Positions 9,123-17,062 of a stretch of 48,767 bases of DNA are shown one piece after another (within the stretch, counting starts at the first letter, position 1; each line of letters opens with the position of its first letter). The stretch is from an uncultured Holophagaceae bacterium. Its GTDB lineage: Bacteria > Acidobacteriota > Holophagae > Holophagales > Holophagaceae. A model generated the notes under the pieces. That model was not told the origin of the DNA. It saw only the letters and a list, made by a program, of their open reading frames with translations, and made no database searches. Made by a program: the position numbers and the translations under genes. The stretch covers positions 1 to 48,767 of the forward strand of contig CAIOFF010000053.1 of assembly GCA_903857495.1 (NCBI GenBank). The letters are read 5' to 3'.

Positions 9123-10058
9123 TTACCCTTCGATGTGCTTCTCCAGGAGCTTGCCCCGGAGTCGCAGCATGGCCTTCGTATGCAATTGGGATACCCGGGA
9201 CTCGGTGATGTTGAGCAGCGTCCCGATTTCTTTCATGGTCAGCTCGTCGAAGTAGTAGAGCTGGACGACAAACTTCTCCTTCTTCGGCAGAACCTCCATG
9301 GCGTCCCTGAGGATCTCCTTGATCTCGGAGGCCTGGAAGGTCTGGTGGGGATCCTCCGCATCGGGGTCCGGCACGAAGCTGATGATGCTCTCGCCCTCGC
9401 CGTCCTCGCCCACCTCCACGAAGGTGCCCAGGGTGACGCCCTTGAGCTCGTCGAGGTTCTTGTGCAGCTCTTCCAGGGGGATGCCCAGGTGGACCGCGAC
9501 TTCCTCATCCGTGGCGGCCCGGCCCATCTGCTGCTCCAGCATGTGGTAGGAGCTCTCGATGTCCTTCTTCTTGCGGCGCAGGCTGCGGGGCACCCAGTCC
9601 AGGTCCCGCAGGCCATCCAGGATGGCGCCCTTGACCCGCAGCTCGGCGTAGGTCTTGAACTTGATGTTCCGGGCGGGCTCGAACTTCTCGATGGCGTCCA
9701 TGAGGCCCAGGATGCCGCTGTTGATCAGGTCATCCAGTTCCACGTGCGAGGGCAGGCGCGAGGCGATGCGGTGGGCCACGAACTTCACCAGGGGCACGTA
9801 GTCCTTGATGATCTGCTCGCGGTTGTTGCGGTCGAAGGGCTCGGGCGCCTCCACCTCCTGGGCCTCGGCCACGGGTTGCGGAGCCACCGGCGGCGGCGCC
9901 GGCTGGGGCAGGGCGCAAGGCATCCCCCTCCCATAGGCCTTGGCAGCCGCAAGCGCCGCCCAGGGACGCAGCGCCGCCGGAGCCGCTTCCACGGCTTTCA
10001 AGGCCTCGCCGCTGAGGGGCTGGCCAGGAGCGGTGGGTTGGTCCGGAGTCGGGGGCAT
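9123..10058 (-). CDS. fliA: Flagellar sigma factor FliA (sigma-28) with N-terminal extension
   Basis: Sigma-70-family factor of the FliA/WhiG type that directs late flagellar and chemotaxis gene transcription. Core region 2 begins at DYVPLVKFVAHRIASRL and contains DLINSGILGLMDAIEKF; region 3 includes RVKGAILDGLRDLDWVPRSLR, a FliA hallmark; region 4 ends TMKEIGTLLNITESRVSQLH. The 311 residues exceed the usual 235-260 because of about 75 Pro/Ala-rich residues at the N-terminus. A later start inside that stretch cannot be excluded. It follows flhG after an 8-base gap. No FlgM anti-sigma gene is in the window. Confidence 0.93.
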   Translation of the reverse strand: MPPTPDQPTAPGQPLSGEALKAVEAAPAALRPWAALAAAKAYGRGMPCALPQPAPPPVAPQPVAEAQEVEAPEPFDRNNREQIIKDYVPLVKFVAHRIASRLPSHVELDDLINSGILGLMDAIEKFEPARNIKFKTYAELRVKGAILDGLRDLDWVPRSLRRKKKDIESSYHMLEQQMGRAATDEEVAVHLGIPLEELHKNLDELKGVTLGTFVEVGEDGEGESIISFVPDPDAEDPHQTFQASEIKEILRDAMEVLPKKEKFVVQLYYFDELTMKEIGTLLNITESRVSQLHTKAMLRLRGKLLEKHIEG

Positions 10059-10066
10059 CCAGGGTC

Positions 10067-10936
10067 CTAGGTGGAATCGTCGGAGGAGAGCTGTCTCCAG
10101 AATGACGCAAAGCCGTTCGGTTGCAAGGATACCCGTCCGAGCAGCTGCTGGGCGAGGGCCTGGAAGGCCTGGGAGGCCGCGCAGCGCGGGAAGAGATCGA
10201 CCACCCCTCGCTGCTGGCGCACGGCCTGCAGCAGGTGCGCATCGTGGGGCACCATGCCCAGCACCTTGAGCTGCTTGCCGAGGAAGCGCTCGGTGGCGGC
10301 CTGCAGCTGGTCCACGGTCTCCTGGGCCTCGTCGGCGCTCTGCCCGTTGTTCACCAGGAGCCAGAGCGGCTTGGTGGCCTCCCGCAGGTGCAGGACCTTC
10401 ACCATGGCGTAGGCGTCCACGAGGCTCGTGGGCTCCGGCGTGGTGACCAGGATGACCTCCTGGGCGGCCATGAGCAGCTTGAGGACCGAGTCGTGGATGC
10501 CCGCGGCCGTGTCGATGAGCAGCCAGTCGGCGGTCTCGGCCACCCGCTGCAGCCCCTGCACCAGGCGCAGCTCGCTGACGGTGTCCAGGCGGGTCAGCTC
10601 CTGGATGCCGCTGCTGGCGGGGATGATGCGGATGCCCATGGGGCCGTCCACAAGGATCTCCTCCAGCACCTTCTCGCCGCGCAGCACATGCTCCAGGGTG
10701 AACTCCGGAGACAGGCCCAGCAGGATGTCGATGTTCGCCAGGCCGAAGTCCGCGTCCATGATCACCACCCGCTGGCCCTGCTGGGCCAGGGCGATGGCGA
10801 GGCCCGCGACGACATTGGTCTTGCCGACCCCGCCCTTGCCGGATGTGATGGCGAGCACCCGGGCCGCGAAGAGCGGGACCTCCGGGCGGAGTCCCTGGGC
10901 CATGGTGCGGAGACGGGAGGCCTGATCGTGGCTCAT
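10067..10936 (-). CDS. flhG: MinD-like ATPase FlhG (FleN/YlxH)
   Basis: A 289-residue ParA/MinD-type ATPase that limits flagellar number together with FlhF. The N-terminus carries DQASRLR (residues 4-10), the DQAxxLR helix known to stimulate FlhF GTPase. The deviant Walker A SGKGGVGKT is at 32-40, followed by MDADFGLANIDILLG and LLIDTAAG. The start ATG overlaps the end of flhF by four bases (ATGA), showing translational coupling. Confidence 0.96.
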   Translation of the reverse strand: MSHDQASRLRTMAQGLRPEVPLFAARVLAITSGKGGVGKTNVVAGLAIALAQQGQRVVIMDADFGLANIDILLGLSPEFTLEHVLRGEKVLEEILVDGPMGIRIIPASSGIQELTRLDTVSELRLVQGLQRVAETADWLLIDTAAGIHDSVLKLLMAAQEVILVTTPEPTSLVDAYAMVKVLHLREATKPLWLLVNNGQSADEAQETVDQLQAATERFLGKQLKVLGMVPHDAHLLQAVRQQRGVVDLFPRCAASQAFQALAQQLLGRVSLQPNGFASFWRQLSSDDST

Positions 10937-12216
10937 TCGACGTCCTTCGCAGTGGCGGGGAGGATGAGGTCCGCCACCCGGCGGCTGGTGGCCAGCTCCA
11001 GGGCGTCCGGCACTTCCTGGCCCGTGCCCAGGTAGCTGAGGGGGCGCTTGACCCGCACCAGCGTGCTCAGGATGGGGCCGTAGGTGGAGGTCTCGTCCAG
11101 CTTGGTGAAGAGGAGGCGCGTGGGGTGCAGAGGCTCGTAGCGCGCCGCGATCTCGGTCAGGTCCCGGGGCTTGGTGGTGGCCGACAGCACCAGGTGAGTC
11201 TCCACGTCCGGCAGCTCCTCGAGCAGGCCCCGCAGCTGGTTCAGGGTCTCCGTGTCCTTGGGGCTGTGGCCGGGGGTGTCGATGAGCACGAGGGCACGGT
11301 CCTGGTAGAAGCGCAGGGCCCCGCGCATGTCCTCCACGGTCAGGGCCACGTGCAGCGGCACCTGCAGGATCTGGGCGTACTGCTGGAGCTGGTCCACGGC
11401 CCCCATGCGGTAGGTGTCGAGGGTGACCAGGGCCACCTTCTGCTTGAGGTGGAGCTGGGCGTAGGCCGCGAGCTTGGCCACGGTGGTGGTCTTGCCCACG
11501 CCCGTGGGGCCCACCAGCGCCGCCACCCGCATCTTCCCGGGCTCCACCTGGATGGGGGGCGCCACCGGGATGAAGTCGGCGATGACCCGGCGCAGGAAGA
11601 GGCGCGCCCGCTCGGCATTCACGGCGCCTGTGGCGGAGTCGCCCTCCTGGTCCGTGAGGGCCCGCTGGGCGTGCTCGCAGAGGCGCAGGGCGATGACGGG
11701 TTCCACGTCGTTGGCGACGAGGTCGCCGTAGAGCTCCAGCAGGCTCGAGGGCAGGTGGAGCTGGGCCGGGGGCATGCCCTGGCGCTGGATGCGGCTGAGC
11801 AGCGCTTTCATCTGGTCCAGCTCTTTCAGGATCGAGCCGTTGCGCTGGTCGTTGTCCTTGAGGGCCGCCACGGCGCCCTTGATCTCCAGCAGCTCGCGGC
11901 GTAGGGGCTGGAGGTCCATGGGAGGCGCCGGGGGGGCCGGGGGTGGAACTTGCCGGAGAGCGTGGGCAGACGGGGTGGCCAGGGGGGCCCGTAGGCCGTA
12001 GGTGAGTGCGGGAGCTGCGGAGGCCGCCGGGGGAATCCCCGCCTGGGCCTCGTCCACGGCCGCCGTGACCTCGATGATCGACTCCTCCCCGGTGCCCGAG
12101 GCCGCCGGCCGCCGCCGGGTGCGGGTGGAGAGGATGAAGGCCTCTTCGCCCATGTCCTTCTTCACGACGTCGAGGGCGTCCTGCATGGAGCCGGCTTCAA
12201 AGGTCTTCACGCGCAT
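10933..12216 (-). CDS. flhF: Flagellar SRP-like GTPase FlhF
   Basis: A 427-residue SRP-family GTPase that determines where flagella are built, usually at a pole. It has the N-terminal MRVKTFEA...M-DAL start, a Pro/Ala-rich B-domain linker (about 60-105), a helical N domain and the G domain with P-loop GPTGVGKT (236-243), then DTYRMGAVDQL, DTPG and TKLDET. It is coupled to flhG by a 4-base overlap and follows flhA by 10 bases. The FlhF/FlhG pair suggests a restricted flagellar pattern in this organism. Confidence 0.96.
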   Translation of the reverse strand: MRVKTFEAGSMQDALDVVKKDMGEEAFILSTRTRRRPAASGTGEESIIEVTAAVDEAQAGIPPAASAAPALTYGLRAPLATPSAHALRQVPPPAPPAPPMDLQPLRRELLEIKGAVAALKDNDQRNGSILKELDQMKALLSRIQRQGMPPAQLHLPSSLLELYGDLVANDVEPVIALRLCEHAQRALTDQEGDSATGAVNAERARLFLRRVIADFIPVAPPIQVEPGKMRVAALVGPTGVGKTTTVAKLAAYAQLHLKQKVALVTLDTYRMGAVDQLQQYAQILQVPLHVALTVEDMRGALRFYQDRALVLIDTPGHSPKDTETLNQLRGLLEELPDVETHLVLSATTKPRDLTEIAARYEPLHPTRLLFTKLDETSTYGPILSTLVRVKRPLSYLGTGQEVPDALELATSRRVADLILPATAKDVE

Positions 12217-12226
12217 GGGCGGCCCT

Positions 12227-14329
12227 TCATGACACAGTCCCCAGGTTCACGACGCGGACATCCATGGGCACCTCGCTGTGGCTCAACACCACCAGCTGCG
12301 GCAGCGCCCGCTCCAGGAGCCGCCGCAGGTGGGGTCGCACCACGGGGTTGGTGAGCAGCACCGGCTGGGCCCCGGGCAGCAGGGCGGCGATGCCGTTGGC
12401 GATGCGGTTCAGCAGCTCCTGGGTGCGGCCGGGCTCGAGGGCCAGGAAGCTGCCCCGGTCCGTCTGCTCGATGCCGCCCTGGAGGGTCTGCTCCAGGTTG
12501 GGGTCCAGGACCAGGACACCCAGCTCCCCTGTTTCGGACAGGTGGGGGCTGGTCAGTACCCGGCCCATGGCCTGGCGGACGTACTCGGTGATGAAGCCGA
12601 CGTCCTTGGTCATGGCCGCGGCGTCGGCGGTGGCCTCCAGGATGCGGCCCAGATCCCGCACGGGGACCCGCTCGCGCAGCAGGTTGTGCATGACCTTCTG
12701 CAGGGTGGTCACGGTGATGACGTTGGGGATGAGGTCATCCACCAGGCGGGGGCTCGACTCCTTGAGGTTGTCCAGCAGGTGCTGCACCTCGGGCCGCCCC
12801 AGCATCTCGGGCGCGTGCTGTTTGATCAGCTCGGAGAGGTGGGTGGTCAAGACCGTGGCGGGTTCCACCACGGTGTAGCCCAGCAGCTGGGCCCGGTCCC
12901 GGAGGTTGTCGGGAATCCAGTAGGCGGGCAGGCCGAAGGCGGGCTCAGAGGTGGGGGTGCCCGCGAGCTCCTCCGTGGCGGTACCGGGGTTCATGGCCAG
13001 GAACTGGGCCGGCTGCAGCTCCGCCCGGGCGATCTCCTCGCCCCGCAGCAGGATGCGGTACGCGTGGGGGGCCAGCTGCAGGTTGTCCCGGATGCGCACG
13101 GGCGGCACCACGATGCCCAGCTCCTGGGCCATCTGGCGGCGGACGCCCTTGATGCGCTCGAGCACAGTCCCGCCCTGGTTCACGTCGAGCAGGGGGATCA
13201 GGCTGTAGCCCACTTCCAGCCCCAGGGGGTCCACCTTGAGCAGGCCCTCCACCTTGTCCGCGGACTCCGCAGCGGCGGCCTTGGCCTTTTCGGCGGCCAC
13301 CGCCTGATCCGCCTCCGTTGCGGGGGGCCCCTGGGGCAGCTTCCAGGCCGCGTAGGCCATGACCCCGAAGATGGAACCCATGACCCAGAAGGGGAACAGC
13401 GGCAGGCCTGGCACGGCGCCGAAGAGGAAGAGCACCCCGGTGGCGATGGCCAGCGGCCGGTGGTCTGCGCCCATCTGGCCCAGGACCTGGCTGCCCAGGC
13501 CCGTGGCATCGCTGCCGCTGCGGGTCGTCAGGATGGCGCCGCCCACGCTGATGAGCAGGCTGGGGATCACCGTCACCAGGCCATCGCCCACGGTCAGCAG
13601 GGTGTAGACCTCAAGCGCCTGCAGCACCGGCAGGTTGTAGCGCACCACGCCCAGGATGATGCCCGCCACGATGTTGACTGCCAGGATGATCAGGGCCGCC
13701 ACGGAGTCCCGCTGGGTGAACTTCACGGCGCCGTCCATGGCTCCGTAGAATCCGGCTTCTTCCTGGAGGTCTTTGCGGCGCTTGCGGGCCTCCTGCTCGT
13801 CGATGTAGCCCGCGTTCAGGTCGGCGTCGATGGCCATCTGCTTGCCGGGCAGCGCATCCAGGGTGAAGCGGGCGGTGACCTCGGCGATGCGGCCTGCGCC
13901 GTGGTTGATGACCAGGAACTGGATGGCCAGCAGGATGAGGAAGACCACCAGGCCGATGACATAGCTGCCGCCCACCACGAACTGGCCGAAGGCCTTGACC
14001 ATGTGACCGGCGGCATCGGCGCCCTGGTCGCCGGCATAGAGCAGAATTCGCCGGGTGGTGGCCACATTGATGGCCAGACGGAAAAGCGTCACCACCAGCA
14101 GCACGGACGGGTAGGAGCTGAACTCCTTGGGGCGGGGCACATACATGCCCACCATGAGGATCACGAGGCTCAGGGTGATGTTCAGGACGATCAGCAGATC
14201 GAGCATGAACGCCGGCAGGGGCAGCACCATCACCACCAGCACGATCATGACGAAAATAGGCGCAGCCAGGTCCGACCGCCGGCCGAGGCGGCCCATGAAT
14301 GGAAGCAGACGGTCTAGAAAGGTCAACAT
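12227..14329 (-). CDS. flhA: Flagellar export gate protein FlhA
   Basis: A 700-residue core of the flagellar type III export gate. The N-terminal half has about eight membrane spans. The FHIPEP family stretch between spans reads VPRPKEFSSYPSVLLVVTLFRLAINVATTRR, followed by GDQGADAAGHMVKAFGQFVVGG. The cytoplasmic half contains LLDVNQGGTVLERIKGVRR and ends with a domain for chaperone and substrate docking. It heads the flagellar run and has a sigma-54-type promoter 22 bases upstream. flhB and the rod/hook genes are not in the window. Confidence 0.97.
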   Translation of the reverse strand: MLTFLDRLLPFMGRLGRRSDLAAPIFVMIVLVVMVLPLPAFMLDLLIVLNITLSLVILMVGMYVPRPKEFSSYPSVLLVVTLFRLAINVATTRRILLYAGDQGADAAGHMVKAFGQFVVGGSYVIGLVVFLILLAIQFLVINHGAGRIAEVTARFTLDALPGKQMAIDADLNAGYIDEQEARKRRKDLQEEAGFYGAMDGAVKFTQRDSVAALIILAVNIVAGIILGVVRYNLPVLQALEVYTLLTVGDGLVTVIPSLLISVGGAILTTRSGSDATGLGSQVLGQMGADHRPLAIATGVLFLFGAVPGLPLFPFWVMGSIFGVMAYAAWKLPQGPPATEADQAVAAEKAKAAAAESADKVEGLLKVDPLGLEVGYSLIPLLDVNQGGTVLERIKGVRRQMAQELGIVVPPVRIRDNLQLAPHAYRILLRGEEIARAELQPAQFLAMNPGTATEELAGTPTSEPAFGLPAYWIPDNLRDRAQLLGYTVVEPATVLTTHLSELIKQHAPEMLGRPEVQHLLDNLKESSPRLVDDLIPNVITVTTLQKVMHNLLRERVPVRDLGRILEATADAAAMTKDVGFITEYVRQAMGRVLTSPHLSETGELGVLVLDPNLEQTLQGGIEQTDRGSFLALEPGRTQELLNRIANGIAALLPGAQPVLLTNPVVRPHLRRLLERALPQLVVLSHSEVPMDVRVVNLGTVS

Positions 14330-14350
14330 ACCGACACCCGCAGGGTCAGG

Positions 14351-14366
14351 GGCGAGGGGCGTGCCA
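14351..14366 (-). promoter_or_regulatory. Candidate sigma-54 promoter for the flagellar operon
   Basis: On the minus strand the sequence is TGGCACG-CCCC-TCGC. This agrees with the sigma-54 consensus TGGCACG-N4-TTGC at every fixed position but one and has the exact GG-N10-GC spacing of -24/-12 elements. The predicted start of transcription is about 10 bases before the flhA ATG. Sigma-54 control of early and middle flagellar genes is well known in several phyla. A tandem heptamer repeat lies directly upstream. Confidence 0.6.
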
Positions 14367-14372
14367 GAGCGG

Positions 14373-14550
14373 GCTGTCGGCTGTCAGCTGTCAGCTGTCA
14401 GCTCAAGAAGGGCCCGACCCACTTGGGCGGGGGGGGCTGACAGCCCTCGTGGCTATCGGCTGTCAGCTCTCACCTATCAAAAGACAGGACCCGTCCCACA
14501 TGCAGCGTCCCCGCGGCGCCTTCTTTCACCGAGAGCTGACAGCCGACAGC
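14373..14550. repeat. Tandem CTGTCAG heptamers with distant inverted copies
   Basis: CTGTCAG is repeated three times at 14381-14401. The 17 bases at 14373-14389 have a perfect inverted copy at 14534-14550, and 14457-14471 (15 bases) pairs perfectly with 14531-14545, so two arms compete for the same partner. The segment fills the 230-base gap between yraN and flhA, just upstream of the putative sigma-54 promoter. No open frame of interest is present. Confidence 0.7.
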
Positions 14551-14559
14551 CAGCGCTGC

Positions 14560-14940
14560 TCAGCGCTGGATCTTCAGCCCATCCCAGCACTCGGGCGGAT
14601 GACACCGGCACCGCCAGCCCGCCCAGCTCACCCGCTGGAAGCACACCTCCCCGGGCCAGGGCACCCGGTCCAGCCAGGTCTGCAGGGCCCGCTGGAGGCG
14701 CAGGCGCTGCTCGGGCTCCAGGGCCGTGTCGGCCCCCACCCAGGCCCCCGCCCGGCGGGCCTTCACCTCCAGAAGCCGCAGCTCGGACCCCCTGCTGAGC
14801 AGCAGGTCGAGCTCCCACCGCCCCAGCTTCTGCCGCCAGGCGACCAGGTCCCAGCCCCTCAGCCAGAACAGCCAGAGCGTCAGCCGCTCCGACCATACCC
14901 CCAGGCGCCGCGCCGCCTCACCGCGCCGAGAGCGGGTCAT
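14560..14940 (-). CDS. YraN family (UPF0102) nuclease-fold protein
   Basis: A 126-residue protein with the YraN layout: an N-terminal helix (RRGEAARRLGVWSERL), then the restriction-endonuclease-like core W-ELDLLLSRG...LRLLEVKAR, where the Asp and the E-x-K give the PD-(D/E)xK pattern. Its C-terminal part has an unusual Trp/Cys-rich stretch (CFQRVSW...CRCHPPEC). Family members are small and their cellular role is unsettled, though some are linked to DNA processing. The large palindrome at 14958 lies directly upstream of the start. Confidence 0.75.
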   Translation of the reverse strand: MTRSRRGEAARRLGVWSERLTLWLFWLRGWDLVAWRQKLGRWELDLLLSRGSELRLLEVKARRAGAWVGADTALEPEQRLRLQRALQTWLDRVPWPGEVCFQRVSWAGWRCRCHPPECWDGLKIQR

Positions 14941-14957
14941 GGCTAGGCCTGAAGGGA

Positions 14958-15082
14958 GAAAGAAAAAAACTCTCGCAGAGGGGCGCGGAGAAAGCAGAGG
15001 CTGCGGAGATTCGTGCCTTTGAGTTCATTCCTCAGCGCCCTCCGCCAACTCTGTGCCCCTCTGCGAGAGTGGTTTTCCTTTC
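14958..15082. repeat. GCAGAG palindromic element, copy A
   Basis: The two ends are long imperfect inverted copies: GAAAG..ACTCTCGCAGAGGGG at the left pairs with the complement at the right (ending ..CTGCGAGAGTGGTTTTCCTTTC). Units of GC(A/G)GAG recur at roughly 9-10 bases within each arm. It lies between yraN and the next gene on the same strand. Three relatives are in this window (20596, 30080, 37773). Confidence 0.8.
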
Positions 15083-15091
15083 GTGATGTCC

Positions 15092-15661
15092 CTACTCGTC
15101 CCGCCGGGGCAGGAGGAGGCTGCGCTGGACGCGCTCGAGGTTGCCGTGGATGCTGACGATCTTCCAGGCCAGGACCATGGCGTAGCCCAGCCAGACCCAG
15201 AGGAGGCGGGGGTCTACCGGGGTGCGCTTGAGGGCGTCGGTGCCCAGGTCCAGCCGCAGGCCCTGGAGATACCAGACCACGACGCCAAAGGCGATGATCA
15301 GGTAGCCCCAGCGGATCCAGTAGGGCCGGAGACCTTCCTTCACCTTCCAGCGCAGCAGCAGCCAGCGGTCGAAGCGGTCGCTCTTCTCCTCCGTGAAGTG
15401 GAGGGCCAGCAGCTGGTCCACGAGGGGGGCATAGCGGTGCGCCTTCAGCTCCTGGATCTCCTCCTCGCCGTTCACCTTGCGCAGGAAGGCCGAGCGGATC
15501 TTGCCGATGCACTCTTCCCAGGGGGCCTCCTCCCGCTGCAGCGAGAGATGCAGGCGCACCAGCCCGACCCAGAGCAGGGCCTGGGCCAGGAGCACCGCCC
15601 AGAGGGACATGCCCTGCCAGCCCTGGGTGCGCACGAGATCGAGGAAACGGGTGAGATCCAT
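15092..15661 (-). CDS. Membrane protein of unknown function (189 aa)
   Basis: I do not recognise a family. The 189 residues contain three likely membrane spans: about 18-36 (MSLWAVLLAQALLWVGLV), about 117-134 (YLIIAFGVVVWYLQGL) and about 153-170 (LLWVWLGYAMVLAWKIV). A charged cytoplasmic segment lies between the first and second spans, and the C-terminus is basic (ERVQRSLLLPRRDE). It is read toward yraN, with palindrome copy A between them. Confidence 0.7.
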   Translation of the reverse strand: MDLTRFLDLVRTQGWQGMSLWAVLLAQALLWVGLVRLHLSLQREEAPWEECIGKIRSAFLRKVNGEEEIQELKAHRYAPLVDQLLALHFTEEKSDRFDRWLLLRWKVKEGLRPYWIRWGYLIIAFGVVVWYLQGLRLDLGTDALKRTPVDPRLLWVWLGYAMVLAWKIVSIHGNLERVQRSLLLPRRDE

Positions 15662-15748
15662 CCCGGCAGTTTAGCCCAGGGGCCGGGGGGGGCTGGGAAC
15701 CATGTAACCTGGACAGGGGCTGGACCGAAGCTGGCCCGGGAGGATCGC

Positions 15749-15922
15749 ATGGGCACCGAAGACCTGAAGTCCGCGACGAACTGGGCCAAGGAGCTGGGCG
15801 TTCCCGAGAAGAAGCTCAAGGACGCCCTCAAGGCCGCCGGCATCGAGCCCGACGCCAAGAAGGGGGTCTGCGCCTTCTACTCCAAGGCCTCCGCCGAGAA
15901 GGCGAAGAAGGGCATCAAGTAG
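15749..15922 (+). CDS. Small basic helical protein (57 aa)
   Basis: A 57-residue lysine-rich protein (MGTEDLKSATNWAKELGVPE...). Residues about 10-32 (NWAKELGVPEKKLKDALKAAGI) resemble the small helix-turn-helix or SAP-like module found at the start of translation factor IF-2, and the tail is rich in Lys/Ala. It could bind nucleic acid, but this is a weak analogy. GGGAGGA lies upstream of the ATG, strong support for translation. It converges with the exonuclease gene, whose stop is four bases beyond its own. Confidence 0.7.
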   Translation: MGTEDLKSATNWAKELGVPEKKLKDALKAAGIEPDAKKGVCAFYSKASAEKAKKGIK

Positions 15923-15926
15923 CCGC

Positions 15927-16565
15927 CTAGACCTTGCTCCAGGGCACTTCCCCCGCCGCCAGGAAGGCCTCGCCGTCCAGGCCCTGGTCCTCGGCGCGCT
16001 TGATCAGGTGCTGGAGGGCCTCGGCGGTGGCTTCGGCGTCCTGCAGGGCGCGGTGGGCGCGGGTGTTGGTGATGCCCAGGAACTCACAGAGCTCGCCCAG
16101 GCTGCGCCGAGGCAGCTCGGGAATCAGGCGCTTGGCCAGCAGCCGGGTGCAGATGAGGCGGTGCCGACGCCAGACGCCTTCGGGCAGCCAGGCCTTCAGG
16201 AAGCTGCCGTCGTAGGGGGCATGGTGGGCCACCCAGACGCGGCCCTCGAGCTGGGGCATGAGCTTCAGGGCCACCTGCTCCCAGGGGGGAGCGCCGGCCA
16301 GCATGGGCAGGGAGATGCCGGTGAGCCGCTGGATCTCCTCCGGTAGGAACCCCTGGATGGAGGCCAGGCTGGAGAAGCGGTCCTCGACCACCAGGCCGGA
16401 GAGCCGCACTAGGCCCACCTCCGTGATCTCCGAGGGCTGGATGAAGCGGCCATCCTTGCCCCAGCGGGCCTTGGGGCTGCCGCCCGTGGTCTCCAGGTCG
16501 ATCACCGCGAAGCTCAGCTCCCGTAGGACGGGGGAGCTGGATTCGAGGAGGGGTTGCTGGGTCAT
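15927..16565 (-). CDS. DEDDh 3'-5' exonuclease (DnaQ-like)
   Basis: A 212-residue exonuclease of the DNA polymerase III epsilon/RNase T superfamily. All DEDDh residues are visible: D23 and E25 in IDLETTG, D119 in AHHAPYDGSFL, and H171 and D176 in AHRALQDAEAT. It has only this domain, so it could be a free-standing proofreading-type or RNA-processing enzyme rather than the replicative epsilon subunit. Its ATG overlaps the end of the zinc-ribbon gene (16562-16565, ATGA), so the two are translated together. Confidence 0.88.
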   Translation of the reverse strand: MTQQPLLESSSPVLRELSFAVIDLETTGGSPKARWGKDGRFIQPSEITEVGLVRLSGLVVEDRFSSLASIQGFLPEEIQRLTGISLPMLAGAPPWEQVALKLMPQLEGRVWVAHHAPYDGSFLKAWLPEGVWRRHRLICTRLLAKRLIPELPRRSLGELCEFLGITNTRAHRALQDAEATAEALQHLIKRAEDQGLDGEAFLAAGEVPWSKV

Positions 16566-16990
16566 GCGCTGACCAGGGTCTTCAGGCCGGACTGGAACAG
16601 CACATCCACCTTCTTGCCGATTCGCCGCTGCACACGGCCCAGGCCGAAGGTGGGGTGGTCCATCCAGGCGCCCTCCTCCCAGACCTCGGAGACGCGGTAA
16701 GGCCGGGCCGAGGCACCACCCTGCTCCCGGACCAGGGTCTCCTGGAACTGGGCGGTCAGGGAGTTGGGCCGGGCGCCGCCGGTTTTCGCTACGGCCGGAA
16801 GGCGCGGGACGCGCGGACTGCGGGCAAGCGGCTCGGGCTTGGCCGCGCGGTACTTGTGAACCGAGCGGCAGTTGCCGCAGATGAGCCGGTCAGGTACGCC
16901 TTCGGAGGCGGTCAGCACCTGATGACGGGTCTCCCCACCGCAGCGACCGCAGGGGGCATCCACATCCTGGCCGGCATAGTAGATCTTCAT
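16562..16990 (-). CDS. Zinc-ribbon protein with C-terminal CarD/Tudor-like segment
   Basis: A 142-residue protein. The N-terminus has two Cys pairs, C14-x2-C17 (CGRCGG) and a second CGNC about 22 residues later, forming a zinc ribbon. A variable basic linker follows. The C-terminal stretch HPTFGLGRVQRRIGKKVDVLF resembles the small SH3-like fold of CarD/Tudor-type proteins (pattern hP-FG-G-V). This suggests a nucleic-acid or RNA-polymerase contact, but no family assignment is certain. GGGAG precedes the ATG. It is coupled to the downstream exonuclease. Confidence 0.7.
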   Translation of the reverse strand: MKIYYAGQDVDAPCGRCGGETRHQVLTASEGVPDRLICGNCRSVHKYRAAKPEPLARSPRVPRLPAVAKTGGARPNSLTAQFQETLVREQGGASARPYRVSEVWEEGAWMDHPTFGLGRVQRRIGKKVDVLFQSGLKTLVSA

Positions 16991-17062
16991 GGCGTGAGAC
17001 TCCCTGGGCCCTGGCCCGCAGGCTTCGCCAACGTTTCCGACCCTTTGTTCATGCCCACCAGA

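Noticed and set aside
10100-10115. GACGCAAAGCC, the other GEMM-I hallmark
   Set aside because: It lies within the C-terminal coding part of flhG on the opposite strand and has no GGCAAACC partner.
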